DNA of 19,767 nucleotides from JAWLCG01 sp041687295 (GTDB lineage: Bacteria; Planctomycetota; Phycisphaerae; SM23-33; FEN-1343): the NCBI GenBank assembly GCA_041687295.1, contig JAWLCG010000044.1, positions 1-19,767 on the forward strand, given 5' to 3'. The notes below the pieces were generated by a model. The model did no database searches. It saw only the letters and a list, made by a program, of their open reading frames with translations, and was not told where the DNA came from. Both the position numbers and the translations under genes were made by a program. Below, one piece after another: positions 1 to 8,228 of the stretch (positions within the stretch are counted from its first letter, which is position 1; each line of letters starts with the position of its first letter).

Positions 1-414
1 CCCGTGGCCGGCTTGGAGGGCAAGGCCCTGGCCGAGAACCTCCTGCACGGCCCGACGGAGCAATGCAGCTACGTCGGCATCCCCACGGCCGTCTACACAG
101 TGCCGGCCCTGGCGGCCGTCGGCATCACCGAGCCGCAGGCCCGCCAGCGCGGCCTGGAGTACACCGTCCGCCAGGGCCGACTCACCGACCGCAAGATCCT
201 CCGCGAACTCTGCGTCGACCACGCCGGCTACAAGGTCCTGCTCGAGAAGCCCGGCGGGCGGATCCTGGGCGCCGGCGTGCTGGGCCCAGCCGCCGAGGAG
301 GTCATCAACCTTTTCGCCCTGGCCATCCGTCTGGACATCCCCGCCCAGCGCCTGCTCGACGGGCTCTACGCCTACCCCACCCAGAGCTACAACCTCCGCG
401 CCATGCTCACCTAG
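1..414 (+). CDS. FAD/NAD(P)-dependent disulfide-reductase-family enzyme, C-terminal part
   Basis: The frame is open through base 1, so this is the 3' end of a gene that begins upstream. The visible 137 codons match the dimerisation domain of the glutathione reductase / dihydrolipoamide dehydrogenase family: a strand with IPTAVYTVPALAAVGIT, a middle YKVLLEK followed by GRILGAGVLGPAAEEVINLFALAIR, and a closing YAYPTQSYNLRAML. In classical members the end reads HxHPTxxE, where His and Glu form the proton-relay dyad. Here that region is YAYPTQS, so both the His and the Glu are absent. This pattern is known in a glutathione-reductase-like subgroup of uncertain function, so the substrate cannot be assigned. 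The FAD domain and redox cysteines lie outside the window. Family is sure; specific enzyme is not. Confidence 0.85.
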   Translation, partial: PVAGLEGKALAENLLHGPTEQCSYVGIPTAVYTVPALAAVGITEPQARQRGLEYTVRQGRLTDRKILRELCVDHAGYKVLLEKPGGRILGAGVLGPAAEEVINLFALAIRLDIPAQRLLDGLYAYPTQSYNLRAMLT

Positions 415-438
415 CAGCCCGTTGAGAGACGGACTGCT
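413..438 (+). terminator. Hairpin at the end of the oxidoreductase gene
   Basis: The sequence directly at the stop codon forms a stem of AGCAGCCCGT with ACGGACTGCT (9 of 10 pairs) and a 6-base loop. No T-run follows, so it may be a weak or Rho-assisted terminator, or simply an mRNA 3' end stabiliser. Confidence 0.35.
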
Positions 439-930
439 CGAGCGTCTTGCGGTTGCGCCTGTGGGTCCCCAAGCGCCTCCGGCCCAAGCCCACGGAATGC
501 CTTCCGTGGGCATCGTGGCCGGGCCGTTGATCTCGAGGCACCCGGACGGCTTTTCTCTCTCGGAGACGCGATGGACTCGGCCGCCCCTGACCGGGCGACA
601 GGAGATGTGTAGATATCACAGGATGGCCATCCGTGGGCATCGGGGCGCAAGACGCCCCAGCCGGTCCCGCGCCCGGCGGCCCTGCCGCAGCGTCAGGCCT
701 TCACGAATCCTGCGCCCGGGGCAGGACAATTGCCCCCCACCGCACTGCGAGCAGGTCGCAGCGAGCAAATCAGTGGCGTGCCGATAACGCCCGGAGCCGG
801 CGGGGCCTAGAATCAAACTGGGGACAAAAGCCCCAGGGGGTACGACGCTTGGCAACGCAGGACTTGAGGGGGGCCGCGTAGGCCGCCCGGGCGTGAGGCC
901 CTCAGTGCACAAGCCCAAGGAGTGAATCCA
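415..930. other. Intergenic stretch without a gene
   Basis: About 515 bp with no supported gene. Open frames here lack ribosome sites and family features. It holds a perfect 10-bp stem with a 4-base loop at 488-511 (GCCCACGGAA, then its complement), a 12-bp perfect palindrome GGATGGCCATCC at 621-632, and a 12-bp direct repeat CCGTGGGCATCG at 504-515 and 631-642. The leader of the next gene begins near 820. Confidence 0.6.
808..836 (+). promoter_or_regulatory. Possible -10 box and leader hairpin for the PRC-barrel gene
   Basis: TAGAAT at 808-813 matches the -10 box seen before hisF, but no good -35 lies 16-18 bp upstream (TAACGC at 785-790 is poor). Just after it, CTGGGG (818-823) pairs with CCCCAG (831-836) and would sit at the very 5' end of the transcript, about 110 bases ahead of the start codon. 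Confidence 0.25.
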
Positions 931-2805
931 ATGCAACGAATCCACACACGCCATATTGGCCTCAGTGTGGCGCTGCTGGCCTTGCTGGTCGCAGGCGTAA
1001 GCTTCGCCCAGCAGCAGACCCAGCAGCCCGGAACCACCGGACAGCAACCCGGCTGGACGCAGCAGCCGTCGCAGCAGCCCGGCCAACAGCCGGACATGCA
1101 GCAGCCGGCCCAGGCCCAGGCGACCAACCTGATGAAGGCCGGCGAGCTGACCGGCATGGACGTCCAGACGCCCGCCGGCGAGAAGCTCGGCGAGGTCAAG
1201 GACGTCGTGCTCAACAAGGACCTGACTGAGATCAGCTACGTCGCGATGGCCTACGGCGGGTTCCTGGGCGTCGGCGACAAGTACTTCGCCGTGCCCTTCT
1301 CCGCCCTGGAGGTCCAGGCGGGCCAGCAGAAGGCCCTGGTGCTCGACATCGAGCGCCAGCAGCTCGAGCAGGCCAAGGGCTTCGACCAGGACAACTGGCC
1401 CAGCGAGCCGGACTTCGAGCTCTTCGGCGGGCGCGAGCAGGCCCGCGGCCAGCAGGCCCAGCCCAGCGACTCGCAGGACGAGTCGCAGGTCTTCGGCTAT
1501 GAGCCGGCTGAGGAAGAGCCGGCCCAGCAGGCCCAGCCCGGCCCGCAGCAGCCCGGCCAGCGGATGGAGACTCCGTCGATCGACCGGCAGAGCCCCGCGA
1601 CCGAGCAGCCCGGCCAGAGCGACTCGGCCCAGCCGCAAGGCATGAATCAGCCGCAGGACGATCTGTTCGGCTACACGCAGCCCGAGCAGGACGGGGCCCT
1701 GCAGGACTCGCCCGATGCGGCCCAGCCGCAGGAGCAGTCCAGCCCGCTGGAGGACCTGCGTCAGCAGCGTCAGCAGGACGCCCAGGGCCAGGACCGCGAC
1801 CCGCTGTTCGGCCAGCAGGGCCAGGCGCCCCAGGCCGACGACTCGCAGGTCTATGGCTACGCCGAGGAGGACCAGGACGCCCTCCGCGAGCGGATGAGCC
1901 AGGCCCAGCCGCAGGATCAGCAGAGCCAGATCTGGGCCAGCAAGCTCAGCAGCCTGATCGGCCTGAGCGTGCAGGGCCGTGACGGGGCGGACCTCGGGGA
2001 GATCGAGAATCTCGTCGTGGACAGCCGGCAGGGCAACATCGTCTACGCGATCGTCAGCTACGGCGGCGTGCTGGGCGTGGGCAGCAAGATGGCTGTGGTG
2101 CCCTGGACGGCCGTGAGCATCCGCCCGGCCGATGAGGTCGCCTCCATCGACGCCGATCAGCAGGCCCTGGAGCAGACCGCGTACGAGTCGGGCCAGGAGC
2201 CGGACTGGTCGAGCGAGCAGTTCGCCCAGTCGGTCAACCAGGCCTTCGGCGAGTCGCCCGACGCGGGGGTCTACGGCTACGAGTCGCCCGAGCCGCGGAT
2301 CGACCGCAGCGGGCAGAGCCAGCCGCGGCAGAACTCGACCGACATCTGGAAGCCGGACAGCCAGTACAACCAGCTGTTCGAAGCCGCCACTGTCAAGACC
2401 ATGCGGGGCACCATCGAGACGGTCGGCACCTTCCGGCCGGAGAAGGGCGCCCTGGACGGCCTGCGTCTGCGGGTGCAGACCGAGGACGGCCAGACGATGA
2501 CCGTCTACGCCGGCCCGGCCATCTACGCCGTGCAGAACAGCATCGGCTTCAAGAGCGGCGAGCAGGTGACCATCAAGGGGGCCCCGGCCACGGTGAACAA
2601 CCGCTCGGTCGTGATCGCCCAGTCGATCCAGAAGGGCGAGCAGACCCTCACGCTCCGCAACGAGCAGGGCCAGCCCGCCTGGAAGGTCGAGGACCTTGGG
2701 GCCCAGAGCGAGTCCGAGAGCCCGGCGATGCACCAGCAGCATCAGCAGCACCAGCAGCATCAGCAGCCCGGGCAGCAGCAGGACTCGATGGACATGGGGC
2801 AGTAG
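931..2805 (+). CDS. Secreted protein with two PRC-barrel domains and a Gln-rich linker
   Basis: ATG at 931 is chosen over the in-frame GTG at 922 because AAGGAG (917-922) sits 8 bases upstream of it. The 624-residue product has a signal peptide (residues 1-26, ending SFA) and a Gln/Pro-rich stretch. Two PRC-barrel domains follow at about 65-155 and 333-423, each with the YGGxLGVG core. A Gln/Asp-rich linker separates them. A beta-rich domain at about 480-583 resembles an OB-like fold with a conserved TVYAGPAIY segment, and the tail is His/Gln-rich. PRC barrels bind partners or act as assembly modules, and exported versions are common but poorly characterised. The linkers carry a recurring short motif (LFGG, VFGY, LFGY, LFGQ, VYGY, VYGY). 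Function is unknown; a role in the periplasm or cell envelope is inferred from export. The C-terminal domain assignment is tentative. Confidence 0.85.
   Translation: MQRIHTRHIGLSVALLALLVAGVSFAQQQTQQPGTTGQQPGWTQQPSQQPGQQPDMQQPAQAQATNLMKAGELTGMDVQTPAGEKLGEVKDVVLNKDLTEISYVAMAYGGFLGVGDKYFAVPFSALEVQAGQQKALVLDIERQQLEQAKGFDQDNWPSEPDFELFGGREQARGQQAQPSDSQDESQVFGYEPAEEEPAQQAQPGPQQPGQRMETPSIDRQSPATEQPGQSDSAQPQGMNQPQDDLFGYTQPEQDGALQDSPDAAQPQEQSSPLEDLRQQRQQDAQGQDRDPLFGQQGQAPQADDSQVYGYAEEDQDALRERMSQAQPQDQQSQIWASKLSSLIGLSVQGRDGADLGEIENLVVDSRQGNIVYAIVSYGGVLGVGSKMAVVPWTAVSIRPADEVASIDADQQALEQTAYESGQEPDWSSEQFAQSVNQAFGESPDAGVYGYESPEPRIDRSGQSQPRQNSTDIWKPDSQYNQLFEAATVKTMRGTIETVGTFRPEKGALDGLRLRVQTEDGQTMTVYAGPAIYAVQNSIGFKSGEQVTIKGAPATVNNRSVVIAQSIQKGEQTLTLRNEQGQPAWKVEDLGAQSESESPAMHQQHQQHQQHQQPGQQQDSMDMGQ
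2731..2766 (+). repeat. Four CAYCAGCAG repeats coding (His-Gln-Gln)x4
   Basis: Four tandem 9-bp units near the 3' end of the PRC-barrel gene encode four HQQ triplets, followed by a Gln/Met/Asp tail. Third-base changes alternate (CAC, CAT), so the array is not perfectly uniform. His-rich tails of this sort can bind metal, but this is speculation here. Confidence 0.9.
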
Positions 2806-2820
2806 CGAAGGCGTCTGGAC

Positions 2821-2841
2821 CCGCCGGTGAGTGACCGGCGG
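2821..2841 (+). terminator. GC hairpin after the PRC-barrel gene
   Basis: A perfect 8-bp stem, CCGCCGGT with ACCGGCGG, and a 5-base loop start 15 bases after the stop codon. The bases that follow (CGATCTGTG) have only a few Ts, so termination strength is uncertain. Confidence 0.45.
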
Positions 2842-2912
2842 CGATCTGTGCCGGCCCGGTCGGCGCCGCATGGAAGTGCGCGGCGCAGGCCGGGCCGCTT
2901 GTTCTACCGGCC

Positions 2913-2941
2913 TGGCCCGATCGCCGGACCGCCACTATAAT
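2913..2941 (+). promoter_or_regulatory. Promoter of the GHMP kinase gene
   Basis: A perfect TATAAT (2936-2941) lies 17 bp downstream of TGGCCC (2913-2918), one base away from the TTGCCC -35 seen elsewhere in this window. Transcription would start near 2948, giving a leader of about 46 bases with its ribosome site at 2975-2985. This also argues against the longer in-frame start at 2940, which overlaps the -10 box. Confidence 0.5.
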
Positions 2942-2993
2942 GACTGCAGGGCAGCAGTACACGCTTCGGGGGACGGAGAAGGGGGTTAACGCT

Positions 2994-4136
2994 ATGCCGT
3001 ATTTGCCGCTCGAGAGCGAGCCGCTGTTCGTACCCGGCCGGCTGTGCCTGTTCGGCGAGCACAGTGACTGGGCGTCGGAACATGGACTGCACGAGGGGGC
3101 CTGCCTGGTGATCGGCACCGACCAGGGCCTCTCGGCCGTCGCCCGGCCGGCCCAGGATTTCGTCGTCAACAGCCTGGTGCCCGACCGTCTGGGCCGGCCC
3201 AGCGGGCGCCGGCGGGAGATGCGCTGCGCGTGGGACGCCCGCACACTGCTCGAGGCCGCCCGCGACCGCGACGAGTTCTTCCGCTACTGCGCCGGCGTCG
3301 CCTGCGAGGTCCGCAACACCTACGGCGTGGGCGGGCTGGAGCTTCGCATCCGGGCCATGGACCTGCCGCTGCGCAAGGGCGTGTCCAGCTCGGCGGCCGT
3401 GTGCATCCTGGTCGCCCAGGCCTTCGACCGGGTCTACCGCCTGGGCCTGTCGCGCCGCCAGATGATGGAGCTGGCCTACCGCGGCGAGCGATGCACCGGC
3501 AGCCAGTGCGGGCGGATGGACCAGGCGTGCGTCTACGGCAAAACGCCGGTGATGCTCCACTTCCGCCACGCCGACGAGCTCCACGTCGAGCCGATGGACA
3601 CGCGGGGCGAGCTGTTCCTGTTCTTCGTGGACCTCGCCGGCGAGAAGGACACCGTCCGCATCCTGCACGACCTGCAGGCCGCCTACCGCGCCAGCCGAAA
3701 CCTCCAGCGGGCCCTGGGCGAGGAGAACCTCCGCCTGGTGGCCCGGGCCCGCGAGGCCCTGCGGCTGGGCCAGGCTGAGACGCTCGGCGCCCTGATGACC
3801 GAGGCCCAGGCGCTCTTCGACGCCCACGTCGCGCCGCACAGCCCCGAGCAGCTGGCCAGTCCCCGGCTGCACGCGGTGCTGGACTGCCCGGCCCTGCGCG
3901 AGCACGTGCTGGGCGGCAAGGGCGTGGGCAGCCAGGGCGACGGCACGGCCCAGTTCGTCGCCCGCAGTGAGGCCGACCGACAGGCCGCCATCGAGGCCCT
4001 GCTGACCCGCTTCCCGGACATGCGGGCCTTCCCGCTGACCATCGTGCCCCAGTCCGCGGCTGCGCCGGAACGGCCCATCCATGCCCTGCCGCACCCGCCG
4101 TCCCTCTGGACCCCGCGACGGCTCTCCCAACGGTAG
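2994..4136 (+). CDS. GHMP-family sugar kinase, galactokinase-like
   Basis: 380 residues from ATG 2994, preceded by a purine-rich ribosome site (GGAGAAGGGGG) at proper spacing. Three GHMP motifs are visible. Motif 1 is PGRLCLFGEHSDW (residues 14-26), the galactokinase signature with its GEH(S/T)D core. Motif 2 is the phosphate loop KGVSSSAAV (128-136). Motif 3 is GGKGVGSQGDGTAQ (307-320). A GRMDQ segment corresponds to the GxMDQ of galactokinases, whose Asp is the catalytic base. The family phosphorylates sugars with ATP in the cytoplasm. Motif 1 deviates from textbook GalK (LCLFGEHSDW for VNLIGEHTDY) and the sequence downstream of it is divergent, so the substrate could be another sugar such as a uronic acid or arabinose. 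No galactose-pathway gene lies nearby. Sugar kinase of this family is secure; galactokinase itself is not. Confidence 0.85.
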   Translation: MPYLPLESEPLFVPGRLCLFGEHSDWASEHGLHEGACLVIGTDQGLSAVARPAQDFVVNSLVPDRLGRPSGRRREMRCAWDARTLLEAARDRDEFFRYCAGVACEVRNTYGVGGLELRIRAMDLPLRKGVSSSAAVCILVAQAFDRVYRLGLSRRQMMELAYRGERCTGSQCGRMDQACVYGKTPVMLHFRHADELHVEPMDTRGELFLFFVDLAGEKDTVRILHDLQAAYRASRNLQRALGEENLRLVARAREALRLGQAETLGALMTEAQALFDAHVAPHSPEQLASPRLHAVLDCPALREHVLGGKGVGSQGDGTAQFVARSEADRQAAIEALLTRFPDMRAFPLTIVPQSAAAPERPIHALPHPPSLWTPRRLSQR

Positions 4137-4144
4137 AGCCGTTG

Positions 4145-4171
4145 CCCGGCGGACCCGGCGGACCCGGCGGG
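4145..4171. repeat. Three tandem copies of a 9-bp unit
   Basis: CCCGGCGGA is repeated twice and followed by CCCGGCGGG, immediately after the GHMP kinase stop codon. It is short and GC-rich, and may be replication slippage. Confidence 0.7.
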
Positions 4172-4185
4172 GTCGTTATCCGCGA

Positions 4186-4270
4186 AGGTGGGGCTCCGCT
4201 CCGCTGCGCCCCAGCCTACGGCGCGGACCGTCTTCGTAGGCTGGGGCGCAGCGTCAGCGGAGCCCCACCT
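4186..4270. repeat. Composite palindrome A between convergent genes
   Basis: Left arm 4186-4220 and right arm 4235-4270 are near-perfect inverted copies (35 and 36 bases, one small gap and about one mismatch) around a 14-base spacer. Each arm is a unit that begins TAGGCTGGGGC and ends GCCCCACCT. In this copy the TAGG ends face inwards. The element sits between the stop codons of the two convergent genes (4136 and 4282), so it could stop transcription from both sides. The same unit, facing the other way, forms palindrome B at 15178-15279. Confidence 0.85.
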
Positions 4271-4281
4271 TTGCCCGGCGG

Positions 4282-7200
4282 TTACGGGCGGGTCAGGGCG
4301 CCGGCGGCGTTCTGCTGGCGGCGGTCCTGGCCGGCGAAGTCGCGGAACTGAGGCCCGTCGAACTGCCAGGCGTACAGCTCCCCGATCGTCGTGCGGGCAT
4401 CGGCCAATGTGCCGCGGGCGACGCGGAGGAAGTCCAGCGTCACCGCCAGCTCATCGCCGACGCGGAAGTCGCCCTCGTTGGCCAGGCTGCCGGTGGGCAT
4501 CGTGCCGGTGGTCTCGGTGGCGACCCGCTGGCCGTCGACATACAGCACGGCCTGGCCCTGGCGATCGACCTCGGCGACCAGGTGGTGCCACTGCCCGTCG
4601 GCGACGTTCGCCTGTCCGACCACTTCCAGCACGGCGCCCTCATCGGCCAGCTTCAGCACGGGCTGGCCGGCGGAGATCGCCAACTGGTAGCCCGGCTCGC
4701 CGCGGGTGCCGGTGTGCTTGCTCACCAGCGTGCCGTCGGCGTCGGCGGTCAGGAAGTAGGCCTCGATGAGGAAATTGCCCTCGCCGATGTCCACCGTGCG
4801 GTGGGGCCCCTCGTCGCGGGCGGGCTCGGTGCCCCACTCGGGCCGAACGTCGGCCCGGCCCTCGGCGGTCTTGTTGGCGTACTCGCCGTCGGGCGAGAGG
4901 TAGACGATCACGGAGTAGTGGTCCAGGCCCTCCTTGGGCTCCGGGGTGAAGCGGAAGCGGTAGGTGTTCGCCTGGCCAGCCACCGGCTGGGGGTTGCCGC
5001 CCCAGACGTTGAAGCCGCCCCAGCCCTCCGGCTTGAGCCAGTGCACGTGCACCGTGGGCCGCTGGTTGGCCGGCGGGTTGGTCAGGCGGACGAGGACCTC
5101 CATCGGCTCGCCGGGCTTGACGGTGCGGGGCAGCTCGGCGGTGCCGAAGCCCAAGTCGACCGTCTGGTTGCCCGTGGCGGGGCCGGCCTGGCCGTCGGCG
5201 GGTTCGCGGGCCGGCAGCGAGGCGTGCTCCAGGACGAGGTACTGCCCCTGCCCGTCCAGCCGCAGGGCCGTGCCGTCGGACCAGTCCTCCAGGTCGCCGG
5301 CCACGAAGTCCTCGGCCGACACGTTCACCGCCCGCAGGGGGTAGCGCGGCGTGTCCTTGTAGCGGTCCCGGCCCATGTAGGCAGGGGTCATGTACCAGTG
5401 CTCGTCGATGACTCGCGCGGGGTCCTCGTTGTTGCGGATGAAGTTCCACTCGCCCACCACGCCGGCCAGGGCCCAGGGCACGAAGACGCGCACGCCGTGC
5501 TGCAGGGCCACGCTGCCGGGGGCCGGGCGGAAGTCGCCGTTGGCCGGGTCGCGCAGCGGGGGCTGCTCGGCGACGACGCCCAGGTCGCTCGCCTGGACCT
5601 TTCGCCGCTCGAGGGCGGCCTGCATCTGGTCGAAGGTCTGATAGGCCAGGCCATCGGCCTCGAAGACGCCGACGGGCTCGGCGATGTCGTACAGGACGTT
5701 GTCGGTGAAGGCGACGGTGGCCAAGTCGAACCCGTCGCCCTGGCTGAAGTGCTCGGCGTTGGGGTCGCGGACGCCCTTGACGTCGGCCTGGCGGAAGGTC
5801 AGGCCCGTGGCGTCGACGATGACGTTGCCGAGGTAGCGGTAGCGCCCGGCGTCGGGGGCCTGCTGGCGGGTGACCTCGTGGAAGCGGAAGAAGGTGTTGT
5901 GGAAGAAGGTGTTCTCGAAGCTGAAGATGTTCTGCAGGGCCGTCGCGTTGGCGTCCTTGCCGCCGGGCTCGTTGTTGAGGCCCTGGGCGATGTTGTTGAA
6001 CAGGTAGTTCTTGAAGGCCCCGTCGTGGTAGTAGGCGTGGCCGAAGGCGGGCACGCGGTTCTTGTTGCCCTGGGCGTGGATCCAGTTCTTGAAGCCGCGC
6101 GGGTTGATCACGAGGTTGTCGTAGACGTAGAAGGGCCCGCCCTGCCAGGTCTCGATGCCGCCCCAGTCGTTGCTCTTGAGCAGGACGTCCTCGATGCGGT
6201 TGTGGTGGACCAGGTGGCGGCTGAAGGGCCGATCCACGCCGGCCGCCCCGCTGGGCTTGCCGCCGGAGACCGAGATGCCCCAGCCCGCGATGCGGTGCAG
6301 GAAGTTGCCCGCCACATGCGTCGTGGTGGGATAGCTCAGGCTGATGGCGTGGCCGTGCTCGCCGCTGAGGTTCCGCCAGCCGATGCGGTACAGGCGGTTG
6401 CGCAGCACGTCGACGTGGTCGATCCGCCCGTGGGCCGCGGGGTCTTTGCCGAAGCTCGCGCCGATGCCGATCGCCCCGCTGTCGGTCTCGCTCATGAGGT
6501 TGTCGGTGATGCGGATCGTGCCGATCGCCTGGCCGGCGTGGGCCGAGTTGATCCGCACGGGCATGTTCACGTGCTCGAAGCGGCAGTGGTCGATCCCGAT
6601 GCCGTCCCCGCCGCCCTGGAGCCTCACCACCGCGGCCCGCAGGTCCGGGTGGGCCCAGGCGGGGCTGTCGTAGTCCCACCAGATGTTGGTGAAGCGGAAC
6701 GCCAGGCCGCTGAGCACCACGTGGTGCAGTTGCCCGGCGTCGAGGATGTTGTAGTGCCGCCCCGCCTCCAGCGTCGCCGCCGTCGGGTCGGCGTCGTCGG
6801 GCAGGCGGACGTAGATCCGCGCCCGGCCCTCACCGAGCTTCTCGACCCAGAACTCGCCGGGCTCGTCGAGCATCCAGGCCTTGTTCTCGAGGTAGTAGCG
6901 GTTGCCGGTGATGATCCTCTCGCTGCGCTCCCACGTCCAGGGCCCGCGGAAGGCGACGCCCTTCTTCTGCGGGTCGAACGCCTCCACCCGCGCCGGGTAG
7001 GGGCTGCCCATGACGATGCCCCACTCGGTCCAGACAGTGGCGCCCTCGTAGTCCTTGGCCGGGCGGGTGAGGTTCTTCGTGTCGATGCCGAGGTGGCGCT
7101 CCCGGCCGTCGACCTGGATGACGTTGACGTCCTTCCACCACTCGGGCTGCTCCCAGGTGGGCCACTCGCTCATCGGGTCGTTGGGGTCGCTCTCGGTCCA

Positions 7201-7782
7201 GTTCGGGTCGCGCGCCAGGTTCAGCCGCGTGACGGCCCCGTCGGCGCCGATCCGCCACAGCGTGCGGGGCAGGAAGTCGACCTCGGCCGACCAGACGCGG
7301 TCGCGCTGGGGCATGTCCGCGTGCCCGCCGCGCTGCCAGCCGGTGACGGTCTCGGAGCCGTAGATGGTCGCCAGGCCCTCGCCCCAGCTGGGGTCGCTGG
7401 TCAGGCGGATGGGCTGCTCCGCCGTGCCGCGGTCCGCGCCGGGGCGCAGGACGCCGCGGTAGATCACGCCGCGCTTGAAGACATACGTCGCCGGCCCGGA
7501 GGCCTGCTTGGCCTGGCCGGTGGCGTTGGGGTCCCAGGGGTGGTGCTTCCAGGGCTGCTCGCGCGTGCCGGGGTTGGCGTCGTCGCCGCCCTCGAAGTCG
7601 ATGTAGTAGACGGTCTGGCCCGGCTGGTAGACGAACGGCTCGGCCGTCCACTGCAGCTCGCCCGGCTCGAGCACGCGGGCATGGCTCTGCTGCCAGGGGT
7701 ACGACTGGGCCAAGACGGGCACCGTCAGGGCCGTTACCGCCACCAGGGCCACGCCGACGGCCAACCAGTTCCTCGCGATCAT
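4282..7782 (-). CDS. Secreted right-handed beta-helix protein with C-terminal LamG domain
   Basis: The frame is open far upstream, but the ATG at 7782 is chosen because a signal peptide starts there (residues 1-25, ending VLA) and GGGAGAG lies 7 bases before it. The 1166-residue product opens with YYIDFEGGDDANPGT, the usual beginning of exported beta-helix proteins related to pectate lyases. The repeated strand-turn pattern runs at about 350-600 with many IxDNxI/VxxNRL-like turns. An Ig-like segment covers roughly 885-980 and a LamG/concanavalin-like domain 993-1134 (WHHLVAEVDRQGQAVLYVDG). These proteins bind or cleave polysaccharides, but no catalytic residues can be named here, so lyase activity is unproven. 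No PEP-CTERM, dockerin or membrane anchor is seen. It is by far the largest gene in the window. Confidence 0.85.
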   Translation of the reverse strand: MIARNWLAVGVALVAVTALTVPVLAQSYPWQQSHARVLEPGELQWTAEPFVYQPGQTVYYIDFEGGDDANPGTREQPWKHHPWDPNATGQAKQASGPATYVFKRGVIYRGVLRPGADRGTAEQPIRLTSDPSWGEGLATIYGSETVTGWQRGGHADMPQRDRVWSAEVDFLPRTLWRIGADGAVTRLNLARDPNWTESDPNDPMSEWPTWEQPEWWKDVNVIQVDGRERHLGIDTKNLTRPAKDYEGATVWTEWGIVMGSPYPARVEAFDPQKKGVAFRGPWTWERSERIITGNRYYLENKAWMLDEPGEFWVEKLGEGRARIYVRLPDDADPTAATLEAGRHYNILDAGQLHHVVLSGLAFRFTNIWWDYDSPAWAHPDLRAAVVRLQGGGDGIGIDHCRFEHVNMPVRINSAHAGQAIGTIRITDNLMSETDSGAIGIGASFGKDPAAHGRIDHVDVLRNRLYRIGWRNLSGEHGHAISLSYPTTTHVAGNFLHRIAGWGISVSGGKPSGAAGVDRPFSRHLVHHNRIEDVLLKSNDWGGIETWQGGPFYVYDNLVINPRGFKNWIHAQGNKNRVPAFGHAYYHDGAFKNYLFNNIAQGLNNEPGGKDANATALQNIFSFENTFFHNTFFRFHEVTRQQAPDAGRYRYLGNVIVDATGLTFRQADVKGVRDPNAEHFSQGDGFDLATVAFTDNVLYDIAEPVGVFEADGLAYQTFDQMQAALERRKVQASDLGVVAEQPPLRDPANGDFRPAPGSVALQHGVRVFVPWALAGVVGEWNFIRNNEDPARVIDEHWYMTPAYMGRDRYKDTPRYPLRAVNVSAEDFVAGDLEDWSDGTALRLDGQGQYLVLEHASLPAREPADGQAGPATGNQTVDLGFGTAELPRTVKPGEPMEVLVRLTNPPANQRPTVHVHWLKPEGWGGFNVWGGNPQPVAGQANTYRFRFTPEPKEGLDHYSVIVYLSPDGEYANKTAEGRADVRPEWGTEPARDEGPHRTVDIGEGNFLIEAYFLTADADGTLVSKHTGTRGEPGYQLAISAGQPVLKLADEGAVLEVVGQANVADGQWHHLVAEVDRQGQAVLYVDGQRVATETTGTMPTGSLANEGDFRVGDELAVTLDFLRVARGTLADARTTIGELYAWQFDGPQFRDFAGQDRRQQNAAGALTRP

Positions 7783-8228
7783 CACGGTTCTCTCCCTTTG
7801 CCTGCGCTGTGAGGTCCTCATGCAACCCGTACAGGTGTAACCCGCCCGCGCGGGCGGAGGTGTCGAGCAAAAGCCCGCAGGCCGACCGCTGGGGGTGTCC
7901 GCAAAGACCCCGGGCATGCCCGGGGCTCTGCCCCGGACCCCGGGATTTTGCGCATTGGGGCCCACCGGCAGAGGATCCGAGCCGTCGGCCCCCCGGACCG
8001 GCCGGCAGGGGGGCGTGAGCCTATCCCATGCTGGTGGCCCCAAAGCGATAAATCCCAAGGGTGTGGGGGCAGAGCCCCCGCGCTGTTTCCTCTGGACCAC
8101 CGGGCCGCGGTACGGGTTCAGCGGCGCCTGGCGCCATCGACGGCGGGCCAGGGCCCGCCCTACGGCAGAGCCCATCTTCGTCTTCGCCGCCGGGCCTCGC
8201 TGCGCTCGACCCGGCCTACAGCTTACGC
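7783..8228. other. Intergenic stretch with repeats, no gene
   Basis: About 445 bp between two minus-strand genes. It contains a perfect 16-bp palindrome of CCGCCCGC and its complement at 7842-7857, the inverted repeat pair at 7908-8079, and an 8-bp stem with a 2-base loop at 8142-8159 (GGCGGGCC, AG, GGCCCGCC). I found no convincing promoter for the beta-helix gene on the minus strand. Confidence 0.6.
7908..8079. repeat. Dispersed repeat R1, two units in inverted orientation
   Basis: Unit 1 (7918-7974) is identical over 57 bases to 9595-9651. Unit 2 (8026-8079) is a related unit on the opposite strand and matches 15352-15405 at about 50 of 54 bases. Each unit carries a small hairpin, GGGGC-TCT-GCCCC at 7922-7934 and its mirror at 8065-8079. 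An 18-bp perfect palindrome CCCCGGGCATGCCCGGGG (7908-7925) overlaps the outer end, and a similar one is at 15484-15501. All copies lie between genes. Confidence 0.85.

Noticed and set aside
616..2871. Minus-strand open frame of about 751 codons opposite the PRC-barrel gene
   Set aside because: The product is Leu/Arg/Gly-rich noise; the plus strand has a signal peptide, two domains and a ribosome site.
2904..4130. Minus-strand open frame opposite the GHMP kinase
   Set aside because: No domain; the plus strand shows all three GHMP motifs.
4582..7812. Plus-strand open frame of about 1076 codons inside the beta-helix gene
   Set aside because: Low-complexity Val/Gly/Ala/Leu-rich product with no domain; it is the mirror of a well-supported minus-strand gene in GC-rich DNA.
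7908..8079. CRISPR array
   Set aside because: Repeats are inverted, few and not evenly spaced, with no unique spacers between them.
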